In this document: piece after piece, positions 1-5,092 of the stretch
Layout of the letters: each line of letters begins with the position of its first letter
Position numbering within the stretch: the stretch's first letter is position 1
DNA from: HyVt-337 sp964428895
GTDB lineage: Bacteria > Planctomycetota > Phycisphaerae > SM23-33
DNA: 7,229 bases
Assembly (NCBI GenBank): GCA_964428895.1
Contig: CAYRZU010000113.1
Coordinates: 1 to 7,229, forward strand
Direction of reading: 5' to 3'
The notes under the pieces: generated by a model
Database searches by the model: none
Told to the model about the DNA's origin: nothing
The model's input: only the letters and a program-made list of their open reading frames with translations
Made by a program: the position numbers and the translations under genes

Positions 1-484
1 CGACCGTGCCGTCGGCGTGCTTGCCGCCGTTGAGGATGTTCATCATCGGGACGGGTAGCGTGACGGCCGAATCGCCGCCGAGGTATCGGTAGAGGGGCTG
101 CCCTGCGTCGGCAGCGGCCGCGTGGGCGACAGCCAGCGATACGCCCAAAATGGCGTTGGCGCCGAAGCTGCCCTTGTTGGGTGTGCCGTCGGCGTCGATC
201 ATGGCCTGGTCGATGCCGGGCTGGTCGGCTGCGTCCATCCCGACCACCAAGTCGGCGATCTTGGTGTTGGCGTTGGCGACCGCCTGGGTGACTCCCTTGC
301 CGCGATAGACGCTCTTGTCCCCGTCACGAAGCTCGACGGCCTCGTTCTCGCCGGTTGATGCGCCGGAAGGAACGGCCGCGCGGGCGAAGACGCCATTGGC
401 CAACTCGACGTCCACTTCGACAGTCGGGTTGCCGCGGGAGTCTAGAATCTGACGAGCTTGAACGCGTGTAATCTTGGCTGCCAT
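1..484 (-). CDS. eno: Enolase (2-phosphoglycerate dehydratase), N-terminal part, runs off the window
   Basis: Enolase interconverts 2-phosphoglycerate and phosphoenolpyruvate in glycolysis and is often also part of the RNA degradosome. The first 161 codons are present; the family is about 420-430 residues, so the C-terminal catalytic barrel lies outside. Visible family landmarks are ILDSRGNPTVEVDV (residues 13-26), the mobile loop PSGASTG (39-45) with Ser43 equivalent to the magnesium-binding Ser42 of the E. coli enzyme, ELRDGDKS, the KGSFGANAILGVSLA segment, and PMMNILNGGKHADGTV ending at the window edge, whose His156 matches E. coli His159. The ATG at 484-482 is chosen because GAGGA lies about nine bases upstream and the N-terminus lines up with known enolases. 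It follows the rhomboid gene on the same strand after 156 bases that hold a candidate promoter, so it is probably transcribed separately. Identification is secure. Confidence 0.97.
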   Translation of the reverse strand, partial: MAAKITRVQARQILDSRGNPTVEVDVELANGVFARAAVPSGASTGENEAVELRDGDKSVYRGKGVTQAVANANTKIADLVVGMDAADQPGIDQAMIDADGTPNKGSFGANAILGVSLAVAHAAAADAGQPLYRYLGGDSAVTLPVPMMNILNGGKHADGTV

Positions 485-554
485 GAGTCGGGTCCTCTAT
501 CGGTTATCGGTGTGTAAGTTTCGAGTACGTTAGCCATTCCGGCCGCAGCAGGCG

Positions 555-573
555 GGGCCAAACCGGGCCAAAC
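555..573. repeat. Tandem 9-base direct repeat in the eno leader
   Basis: GGGCCAAAC occurs at 555-563 and again at 565-573, an exact repeat with a 10-base period (one helical turn). On the eno strand it reads GTTTGGCCC twice, just after the predicted transcription start. It could be a small operator recognised by a protein on one face of the helix. Chance in GC-rich DNA is the alternative. Confidence 0.5.
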
Positions 574-583
574 AAGGTCGCAC

Positions 584-611
584 ATCCTAGCAGGTTGCCG
601 GGCGATTGCAA
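584..611 (-). promoter_or_regulatory. Candidate sigma-70-type promoter for eno
   Basis: Reading leftward, TTGCAA (611-606) and TAGGAT (589-584) are separated by 16 bases, and the -10 is preceded by TG plus one base, as in extended -10 promoters. Each hexamer matches the sigma-70 consensus at four of six positions. The predicted start is near 577, leaving a leader of about 90 bases before the eno start codon. This is the best match in the gap, but it is modest and GC-rich genomes give chance hits. Confidence 0.4.
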
Positions 612-632
612 GGGGGGGCGACGAGGCCCGGC
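597..632. repeat. Inverted repeat between the rhomboid gene and eno
   Basis: GCCGGGC (597-603) and GCCCGGC (626-632) are exact inverted copies separated by 22 bases. The element starts 9 bases beyond the rhomboid stop codon, so the RNA could fold into a stable hairpin. No T-tract follows on the minus strand, so it is not a classical intrinsic terminator. It also overlaps the candidate eno -35. It may protect the 3' end or cause a pause. Confidence 0.4.
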
Positions 633-640
633 GAAGGAGG

Positions 641-1375
641 CTAACGATATTGGTTGCCACGCGCGCGTTCGTAGTTCGCACGGATCCGAAGGACCTGGAG
701 GAGGGTTTGCTCGTCCTCTTCTGGCCGAAGCCAACCCACGTACGCAGCCACAAAGGCGATGACGAAGCCAGCCAGGAGGCCGCCCACGTGGGCCCAAAGG
801 GCAACACTCCCGCCCGCGCCTAACAAGATGAAGGTCACATCCCAGGCGACATAGAACAGGACCAGCCATATTGAGGACATCGTGAAAGAGGTCGGCATCA
901 GCCGCACGAACAGCAACACCTGGACATCATTGCGAGGGAAGAACACGATGAATGCGCCCATGATGCCGTTAATGGCCCCTGAGGCGCCAACAAAGGGAGA
1001 GCCGTCCATGGCATAGTGCAACAGTCCGGCGGCAACGGCACTTGCGATATAGAGACTGGCGTAGCCGATATGGCGGAACTTGTACTCGACCGCATTGCCG
1101 AACACCCAAAGAAAGAGCATATTGCCCGCCAGGTGCAGCCACCCCCCGTGAAGTAGGGCGCTGGTGACAGACAATATGGCCCGGGGAAGACTGTCTTGTG
1201 ACAGAACGATCCGGTCTTCCTTCACGGCTTCCATATCGACACCGGCGAGCCTCTCAAATAGCGATGTTTCTCCGACCAAGGCCACGATACTGATAGCGCA
1301 GGTGATGACGATGAGACTGACGTTGACGAACGGCCGTTCGTCTGTGGGCACGTAAACGCGGACAGGAATGAACAC
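641..1375 (-). CDS. Rhomboid-family intramembrane serine protease
   Basis: This 244-residue membrane protein belongs to the rhomboid (S54) family, which cleaves transmembrane segments of substrate proteins within the membrane. Six hydrophobic segments are visible at about 17-36, 76-94, 103-121, 130-148, 165-187 and 190-214. The catalytic serine is Ser132 in GASG at the start of segment 4, and the catalytic histidine is His196 in WAHVGG in segment 6. His81 and Asn85 form the HxxxN motif (HLAGN) that stabilises the oxyanion hole, so the enzyme should be active. The C-terminus is a short charged cytoplasmic tail. The start is GTG at 1375-1373, preceded seven bases upstream by GGGGA; the in-frame TAG of the upstream activator gene excludes any longer start. 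With only 18 bases from that gene, co-transcription is likely. The substrate cannot be deduced, and a functional link to nitrogen control is not evident. Confidence 0.93.
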   Translation of the reverse strand: MFIPVRVYVPTDERPFVNVSLIVITCAISIVALVGETSLFERLAGVDMEAVKEDRIVLSQDSLPRAILSVTSALLHGGWLHLAGNMLFLWVFGNAVEYKFRHIGYASLYIASAVAAGLLHYAMDGSPFVGASGAINGIMGAFIVFFPRNDVQVLLFVRLMPTSFTMSSIWLVLFYVAWDVTFILLGAGGSVALWAHVGGLLAGFVIAFVAAYVGWLRPEEDEQTLLQVLRIRANYERARGNQYR

Positions 1376-1393
1376 GGAACGGTCCCCTTTCGC

Positions 1394-2962
1394 CTAGCGG
1401 CTGCGCGTGTAGCGTTTTGGGTCGACGCCCAGTTGTTTGATGCGGTAGCGGAGGATGCGGGCGGTGGTTTTGAGGTCGCGGCTGGCGGCGGCCACGTTAC
1501 CGTTGGCGCGTTTGAGGGCGTCGACGAGGATGTCGCGTTCGAACAGCGCCACCCGGTCGGCCAGGGAGCCTTCTCCGACGGTATCGGAGGCGTCGGACGT
1601 CTGCAGCGAGGGCGGCAGATGGTGGGCGTGGATCACGCCGTCGGTGCTCAATAGCACCGCCCGCTCGATGCAGTTCTCCAGCTCCCGAACATTGCCGGGC
1701 CAATGGTAGGCGACCATCATGTTGATCGCGGGCGTGCTGATGCGGCGGACGTCCTTGCCCATCTGCGTGGCGTAGCGTTCCACGAAGAAGTCGGCCAACA
1801 GAAGCAGGTCGTCCTTGCGGTCGCGCAGAGGCGGCAGGAACACCGGGAACACGTTCACGCGGTAGTAGAGGTCCTGGCGGAACTCGCCGGCGTCGATACC
1901 TTTCTCCAGGTCGCGGTTGGTGGCCACCAGGATGCGGACGTTGGCCTTGACGGGCGTGCTGGACCCCACCCGCTCGAACTCACGCTCCTGCAGCACGCGG
2001 AGCAGCTTGACCTGCGTGGCCGGGGAGAACTCACCGATCTCGTCCAGGAACAGTGTGCCGCCTTCGGCCTCTTCGATGCGCCCGCGACGGGCTTCGACCG
2101 CGCTAGTAAAGGCGCCTTTCTCGTGGCCGAACAGCTCGCTTTCCATGAGGCTCTCGGACAGGGCGGCGCAGTTGACCTTGATGAAGGGCCCGTCGGCCCG
2201 CGGGCTGGAGTAGTGGATCGCGTGGGCGACCAGTTCCTTCCCCGTGCCCGATTCGCCGCGGATCAGCACCGTGGTATCGGTTACCGCCACTTGGTGAATC
2301 GCGCTGTACAGCTCGCGCATGGCGTTGGAGTTGCCGATGATGTTCTCCGGGCGGAACCGGTCGGCCAGCTCGTGGCGCAGGCGTAGATTCTCCTCCTCCA
2401 GGGCCTCTCGCTCAGCCGCCAGAATCTGCCTGGCTTTGGCATCGTTGGCGATCATGCTGGCGACGATGCTGAGGATGCGGACGCTCTCGTCCAGGGAGAC
2501 CGATTCGTCATACAGGCGGTCGACCGACAGGGCCCCGATGACCTCGTTGCCTACCGCGATCGGCACGCAGATGTAGCTGATCTCCTGTTGGTCTCCGAGG
2601 CGCTGATGAAGCTGGTCGATGAACTTCGGTTCTTCCGATATCTTCGCGACGACCGCAGGTTGGCCGTCCCGGACCACCCGCCCGACGATGCCCTCCCCGA
2701 TGGCGAAGCGGAGGTGCTTGCGGCGGGCGTCGGCCAGATCGTGGGCGACCTCGACCAGCAGCTCCTTGCCGTCCGGCGAGAGCAGCAAGACCGTTCCTCT
2801 TCGCATTCCGAGTTCACTGTCCAGCGCATCGAGGATCTCAGCCAAAGTGGTCCGCTGCTGTCCTCCCTCGATGGCCAGCATTCCGTTGATGCGGTACAGG
2901 GCGTCCAGTTCGTTGGCGTGGTGGTTCTTCTGGACTGAAGGGGGATCGGATCTCTTCATCAT
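1394..2962 (-). CDS. Sigma-54-dependent activator, GAF-AAA+-Fis HTH (NifA/NtrC type)
   Basis: This 522-residue bacterial enhancer-binding protein should remodel RNA polymerase-sigma54 closed complexes using ATP. In order it has an N-terminal GAF sensor domain (about 36-178), a predicted coiled-coil linker (about 175-203), the AAA+ domain (about 208-435) and a Fis-type helix-turn-helix (about 485-510). Visible motifs are Walker A GESGTGKE (236-243), the sigma-54 contact loop GAFTSA (283-288; usual form GAFTGA), Walker B GGTLFLDEIGE (301-311), arginine-finger region FRQDLYYRVNVFP (361-373) and sensor II WPGNVREL (421-428). There is no response-regulator receiver domain, so control is by ligand or partner protein, as in NifA. 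The cysteine-rich interdomain linker of oxygen-sensitive rhizobial NifA is absent. Start: tandem ATGs at 2962 and 2957-2959, with only a weak GTGAG upstream. It is divergent from amtB-glnK, and the shared intergenic region carries sigma-54 promoters in both directions, so it probably controls nitrogen genes and itself. The signal sensed is unknown. Confidence 0.95.
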   Translation of the reverse strand: MMKRSDPPSVQKNHHANELDALYRINGMLAIEGGQQRTTLAEILDALDSELGMRRGTVLLLSPDGKELLVEVAHDLADARRKHLRFAIGEGIVGRVVRDGQPAVVAKISEEPKFIDQLHQRLGDQQEISYICVPIAVGNEVIGALSVDRLYDESVSLDESVRILSIVASMIANDAKARQILAAEREALEEENLRLRHELADRFRPENIIGNSNAMRELYSAIHQVAVTDTTVLIRGESGTGKELVAHAIHYSSPRADGPFIKVNCAALSESLMESELFGHEKGAFTSAVEARRGRIEEAEGGTLFLDEIGEFSPATQVKLLRVLQEREFERVGSSTPVKANVRILVATNRDLEKGIDAGEFRQDLYYRVNVFPVFLPPLRDRKDDLLLLADFFVERYATQMGKDVRRISTPAINMMVAYHWPGNVRELENCIERAVLLSTDGVIHAHHLPPSLQTSDASDTVGEGSLADRVALFERDILVDALKRANGNVAAASRDLKTTARILRYRIKQLGVDPKRYTRSR

Positions 2963-2992
2963 TGCCAGATCTCACTTACTGTCATGTCGTCT

Positions 2993-3020
2993 AGTGTAGA
3001 TTAAACAACATAATTGTCAT
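2993..3020 (-). promoter_or_regulatory. Candidate sigma-70-type promoter for the activator gene
   Basis: On the minus strand ATGACA (3020-3015, five of six matches to the -35 consensus) lies 16 bases upstream of TACACT (2998-2993, four of six matches to the -10). The predicted start is near 2986, about 24 bases before the activator ATG. It would give basal, sigma-54-independent expression. Its spacer coincides with the TGT-N10-ACA dyad, so a protein bound there would block it. Moderate support only, as the region is AT-rich. Confidence 0.35.
2995..3010. promoter_or_regulatory. TGT-N10-ACA dyad, candidate NifA-type upstream activating sequence
   Basis: TGTAGATTAAACAACA matches the NifA enhancer core TGT-N10-ACA, and the extended form TGT-N4-T-N5-ACA. 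It lies about 117 bases upstream of the amtB -24 element, within the usual range for enhancers at sigma-54 promoters. A match to six fixed bases is expected by chance in several percent of regions this long, and more in AT-rich DNA, so the neighbouring sigma-54 elements are the main support. Confidence 0.4.
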
Positions 3021-3040
3021 CATTCCTTCTCAAAACACAA

Positions 3041-3056
3041 GAATGTTACTTCATTC
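3041..3056. repeat. Small dyad GAATG-N6-CATTC in the control region
   Basis: GAATG (3041-3045) and CATTC (3052-3056) are exact inverted copies with a 6-base spacer; another CATTC is at 3021-3025. The 16-base overall size fits a dimeric regulator site, but five-base arms are common by chance. It lies between the two other dyads of the region. Confidence 0.25.
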
Positions 3057-3063
3057 AGGATCC

Positions 3064-3087
3064 TTGAGATTCGCGGAAACCTCTCAA
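3064..3087. promoter_or_regulatory. Dyad TTGAGA-N12-TCTCAA, candidate enhancer for amtB
   Basis: Two exact six-base inverted half-sites, TTGAGA (3064-3069) and TCTCAA (3082-3087), have centres 18 bases apart. The dyad centre is about 78 bases upstream of the predicted amtB transcription start, a typical position for a sigma-54 enhancer. It sits directly upstream of the IHF-like site, the expected order enhancer, bend, promoter. The sequence does not match the NtrC or NifA consensus, so the bound protein is not identified; the divergent activator is the obvious candidate. Confidence 0.4.
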
Positions 3088-3096
3088 TCCATTAGT

Positions 3097-3109
3097 TATC
3101 AATACGTTA
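3097..3109 (+). promoter_or_regulatory. IHF-type binding site
   Basis: TATCAATACGTTA matches the IHF consensus WATCAANNNNTTR at every specified position. It lies between the enhancer-like dyads and the -24/-12 promoter, where IHF bends DNA to let a distant activator touch sigma-54 polymerase. The chance of an exact match on either strand of a 272-base region is roughly one percent under even base composition. The protein bound could be IHF or an HU-like relative, depending on the host. Confidence 0.6.
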
Positions 3110-3126
3110 CGATGCCGTTTAGTTTC

Positions 3127-3143
3127 TGGCACGGTTCGTGCAA
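3127..3143 (+). promoter_or_regulatory. Sigma-54 (-24/-12) promoter for amtB-glnK
   Basis: TGGCACGGTTCGTGCAA fits the sigma-54 consensus TGGCACG-N4-TTGCW with one mismatch (G for the first T of the -12 element). The essential GG (3128-3129) and GC (3140-3141) are separated by exactly 10 bases. Transcription should start near 3153, giving an 82-base leader before amtB. The element is also a perfect dyad, GCACG-GTT-CGTGC. Expression would then depend on an enhancer-binding protein such as the one encoded divergently. Confidence 0.75.
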
Positions 3144-3165
3144 TGTCCTTCCTCGTTGTTCTACT

Positions 3166-3181
3166 AGCAATTGACGGGCCA
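3166..3181 (-). promoter_or_regulatory. Second sigma-54 promoter, reading toward the activator gene
   Basis: On the minus strand TGGCCCGTCAATTGCT differs from TGGCACG-N4-TTGCW by a single base (C for A in the -24 element). GG (3180-3179) and GC (3168-3167) have the required 10-base spacing, and the base before TGG is the preferred pyrimidine. The predicted start is near 3155, giving a leader of about 190 bases ahead of the activator. It faces the amtB promoter, with nearly coincident start points. It would give the activator gene autogenous sigma-54 control. Confidence 0.6.
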
Positions 3182-3219
3182 ACGAACGCCGTATTCACGT
3201 TTCCAGGCCGGTCACGTTG

Positions 3220-3227
3220 AGAAAGGG
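3220..3227 (+). promoter_or_regulatory. Ribosome binding site that sets the amtB start
   Basis: AGAAAGGG ends seven bases before the ATG at 3235. A longer reading from an in-frame TTG at 3217 would overlap this purine-rich element and has no such element of its own, so the ATG is preferred. Confidence 0.75.
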
Positions 3228-3234
3228 CCGCGAC

Positions 3235-4584
3235 ATGAAACGTACCTGTTGGATGAAAACGCTTCTGGTGATGATCGGGATTGGGATGCTCTTCCCGATC
3301 CCGGTAGCCGGGGCTGAAGGTGACGGCGAATCGGTCGTGACGAGCATCAACGGGCTCGACACGGTCTGGGTGCTGCTCGGCGCATTCCTGGTGTTCTTCA
3401 TGCAGGCGGGGTTCGGCATGGTCGAGGCGGGCTTCATCCGCGCCAAGAATGCCTGCAACATCCTGACCAAGAACTTCCTGGACTACTGCACCGCCAGCAT
3501 CATGTTCTTCCTGGTCGGCTACGCGTTCATGTTCGGTGAGGGCAACAGCATCCTGGGCTGGTCGGGCTTCGCGTTGGCCGCGGACGAACTAACAGGTCTG
3601 GTTCCCGGCTGTCCCAAGAACCTGCCGATCTGGGCGTTCTGGCTGTTCCAGGCGGCGTTCTGCGGGGCGGCGGCCACCATCGTGGCCGGCGCCATGGCCG
3701 AGCGGATGAAGTTCCAGGCCTACCTGCTCTACACGATCATGATCAGCGCGGTGGTGTACCCGATCATCGGGCACTGGGTCTGGAACGATGCCGGCTGGCT
3801 GAAGCAGATGGGGTTTGCCGACTTCGCCGGTTCGACGGTCGTCCACGCCACGGGCGGCTGGGCGGCCTTCATTGGCGCGTCGTTGCTCGGCGCCCGGATT
3901 GGTCGCTACGACGGCCGACCGAAGGCCATCGCGGGCCATTCGATTCCCCTGGCGTCGTTGGGCGTGTTCATCCTGTGGTTCGGCTGGTTCGGCTTCAATC
4001 CGGGCTCGACGCTGGGGGTGACGGGCCAGGAGTCGCTGATCGGCCTGGTGGCCATCAACACCAACCTGTCGGCAGCGGCCGGGGCGATCTCGGCGATGGT
4101 GGTGGTGTGGTTGCTCTACGGCAAGCCGGACCTGTCGATGACCATGAACGGCGCGTTGGCCGGTCTGGTGGCCATCACGGCGCCATGTGCGTTCGTTCAG
4201 CCGTGGGCGGCGTTGGTGATCGGCGCCATCGGCGGCGTGATTGTTGTCTTCGGCGTGGCCTTCATGGACAAGATCCGCGTGGACGACCCCGTCGGCGCGG
4301 TTCCCGTTCACGGCATGAACGGCCTGTGGGGCACGTTGGCGGTGGGCCTGTTTGCCACGGATAGCGGCCTGTTCTACACCGGCTCGGCCTCACAGTTGGG
4401 GGTCCAGGCGCTCGGCGTATTTGCCTGTGCGGGCTTCTCGCTGGTGGCGATGGGCACGGTGTTCTTCCTGATCAAGAAGACGGTCGGCCTGCGGGTGAGC
4501 AAGGACGAGGAACTCCGCGGCCTGGACATTGGCGAACACGGCATGGAGGCCTACGCCGGCTTCCAGGTCTTCTCGACCGTCTGA
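3235..4584 (+). CDS. amtB: Ammonium transporter AmtB
   Basis: This 449-residue Amt/MEP/Rh-family inner-membrane channel conducts ammonium and acts as a trimer. Residues 1-28 form a basic, hydrophobic signal peptide ending PVAGAEG, as in E. coli AmtB, followed by about eleven membrane segments. The family signature DFAGSTVVHATGG (196-208) contains Asp196 and the first pore histidine His204 (E. coli Asp160 and His168); the second, His359, lies in VPVHGMNGLWGT (E. coli His318). Phe142 and Phe254 fit the phenylalanine gate, and Trp183 and Ser258 the outer recruitment site. The cytoplasmic tail LRVSKDEELRGLDIGEHG (419-436) closely follows the segment that docks GlnK. The ATG at 3235 is chosen for its ribosome binding site and because the signal peptide then starts MKR. 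It is 30 bases upstream of glnK, the classic amtB-glnK pairing, and is preceded by a sigma-54 promoter, so induction under nitrogen limitation is expected. Confidence 0.97.
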   Translation: MKRTCWMKTLLVMIGIGMLFPIPVAGAEGDGESVVTSINGLDTVWVLLGAFLVFFMQAGFGMVEAGFIRAKNACNILTKNFLDYCTASIMFFLVGYAFMFGEGNSILGWSGFALAADELTGLVPGCPKNLPIWAFWLFQAAFCGAAATIVAGAMAERMKFQAYLLYTIMISAVVYPIIGHWVWNDAGWLKQMGFADFAGSTVVHATGGWAAFIGASLLGARIGRYDGRPKAIAGHSIPLASLGVFILWFGWFGFNPGSTLGVTGQESLIGLVAINTNLSAAAGAISAMVVVWLLYGKPDLSMTMNGALAGLVAITAPCAFVQPWAALVIGAIGGVIVVFGVAFMDKIRVDDPVGAVPVHGMNGLWGTLAVGLFATDSGLFYTGSASQLGVQALGVFACAGFSLVAMGTVFFLIKKTVGLRVSKDEELRGLDIGEHGMEAYAGFQVFSTV

Positions 4585-4614
4585 GACCCTCGAAAGATCC
4601 CAAGGAGCAAGACG

Positions 4615-4956
4615 ATGCGATTGATTGTCGCTTACATACAGCCGGAGAAGCTCAACGACGTCAAACAGTCCCTGTACTCGGCCGGCGTCTACAAGATGTC
4701 CGTGACCAACGCCATGGGCTGCGGCGAGCAGGGGGGCTACCACGAGACCTATCGCGGCGTGGACATCGAGGTGAGTCTGTTAAAGAAGGTCCGCCTGGAG
4801 ATTGCCCTGAACGACAACTTTGTCCAGCCCACCATCGACGCCATTGTGTCCGGCGCCCGGACGGGCCGTATCGGCGATGGGAAGATCTTCATTCTGCCGC
4901 TGGAACGGTGCGTACGAATCCGCACTGGTGAAGAAGGGAATGAGGCCATCGGATAA
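4615..4956 (+). CDS. glnK: PII nitrogen regulatory protein, GlnK type, lacking Tyr51
   Basis: This 113-residue PII protein aligns with E. coli GlnK without gaps over residues 1-105. PII trimers bind ATP/ADP and 2-oxoglutarate and block AmtB by inserting their T-loops. Nucleotide-site residues are kept: Gly37, Gln39, Lys58, the B-loop TGRIGDGKIF (83-92), and Arg101 and Arg103 in RIRTGE. The T-loop (about 37-55) keeps Arg47, which plugs the AmtB pore in E. coli, and Tyr46. However, position 51, the uridylylated tyrosine of proteobacterial PII, is isoleucine, and position 49, the phosphorylated serine in cyanobacteria, is valine. Signalling by uridylylation at the usual residue is therefore excluded. 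AAGGAG lies seven bases before the ATG. It sits directly behind amtB, supporting a role in gating that channel; contact with the activator's GAF domain is possible but unproven. Confidence 0.95.
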   Translation: MRLIVAYIQPEKLNDVKQSLYSAGVYKMSVTNAMGCGEQGGYHETYRGVDIEVSLLKKVRLEIALNDNFVQPTIDAIVSGARTGRIGDGKIFILPLERCVRIRTGEEGNEAIG

Positions 4957-4977
4957 CGTTAGCTGAGATGCTGAGCG

Positions 4978-5033
4978 CCTATAGCGACTGAAAAGGCCTA
5001 TAATTACCGAAGGCCCTCGTTCCGATCTATAGG
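4978..5033. repeat. Nested inverted repeats between glnK and gltB
   Basis: An outer pair, CCTATAG (4978-4984) and CTATAGG (5027-5033), encloses an inner pair, GGCCT (4995-4999) and AGGCC (5011-5015), so an RNA could form a two-tier hairpin. A second copy of GCCTATA (4977-4983 and 4996-5002) offers an alternative partner for TATAGG. No U-tract follows, so a simple intrinsic terminator is unlikely. The inner loop contains a perfect TATAAT, so these could instead be DNA sites around the gltB promoter. Confidence 0.45.
4999..5004 (+). promoter_or_regulatory. Candidate -10 element for gltB
   Basis: TATAAT is a perfect sigma-70 -10 hexamer 88 bases upstream of the gltB start, in the only AT-rich patch of the gap. 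No convincing -35 lies 16-18 bases upstream, so the promoter would need an activator or be weak. Predicted start is near 5011. No -24/-12 element with 10-base spacing was found in this gap. Confidence 0.4.
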
Positions 5034-5092
5034 TACCCGACGAGGTTGCCCGGGATTGCCTTTCAACTAGGTCCAATCGGCCAGACGTCGCT

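Noticed and set aside
597..632. Intrinsic terminator after the rhomboid gene
   Set aside because: The GC-rich stem exists, but the loop is long (22 bases) and no T-run follows on the minus strand; kept only as an inverted repeat.
1703..2386. A 227-codon plus-strand reading frame inside the activator gene
   Set aside because: It is opposite to a gene with intact AAA+ motifs and has the low-complexity, GC-driven composition of a shadow frame, with no recognisable domain.
2959..2985. An 8-codon leader frame (ATG 2985) whose TGA overlaps the activator ATG
   Set aside because: No ribosome binding site precedes it and such tiny frames are frequent by chance; translational coupling is possible but unsupported.
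3127..3143. NtrC binding site suggested by GCAC-N5-GTGC over the amtB promoter
   Set aside because: The NtrC dyad has a longer spacer between GCAC and GTGC, and this sequence is better explained as the -24/-12 promoter itself.
3217..3234. In-frame TTG extending AmtB by six residues
   Set aside because: The TTG overlaps the Shine-Dalgarno element of the ATG at 3235, and the extension would spoil a typical signal peptide start.
3589..4311. A 240-codon minus-strand reading frame antisense to amtB
   Set aside because: Rich in Arg, His, Gly and Asp as expected of antisense frames in GC-rich DNA; amtB on the other strand is unambiguous.
5044..5060. Possible sigma-54 promoter before gltB (GG at 5044, TTGC at 5056)
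   Set aside because: The GG-GC spacing is 12 bases instead of the strictly required 10.
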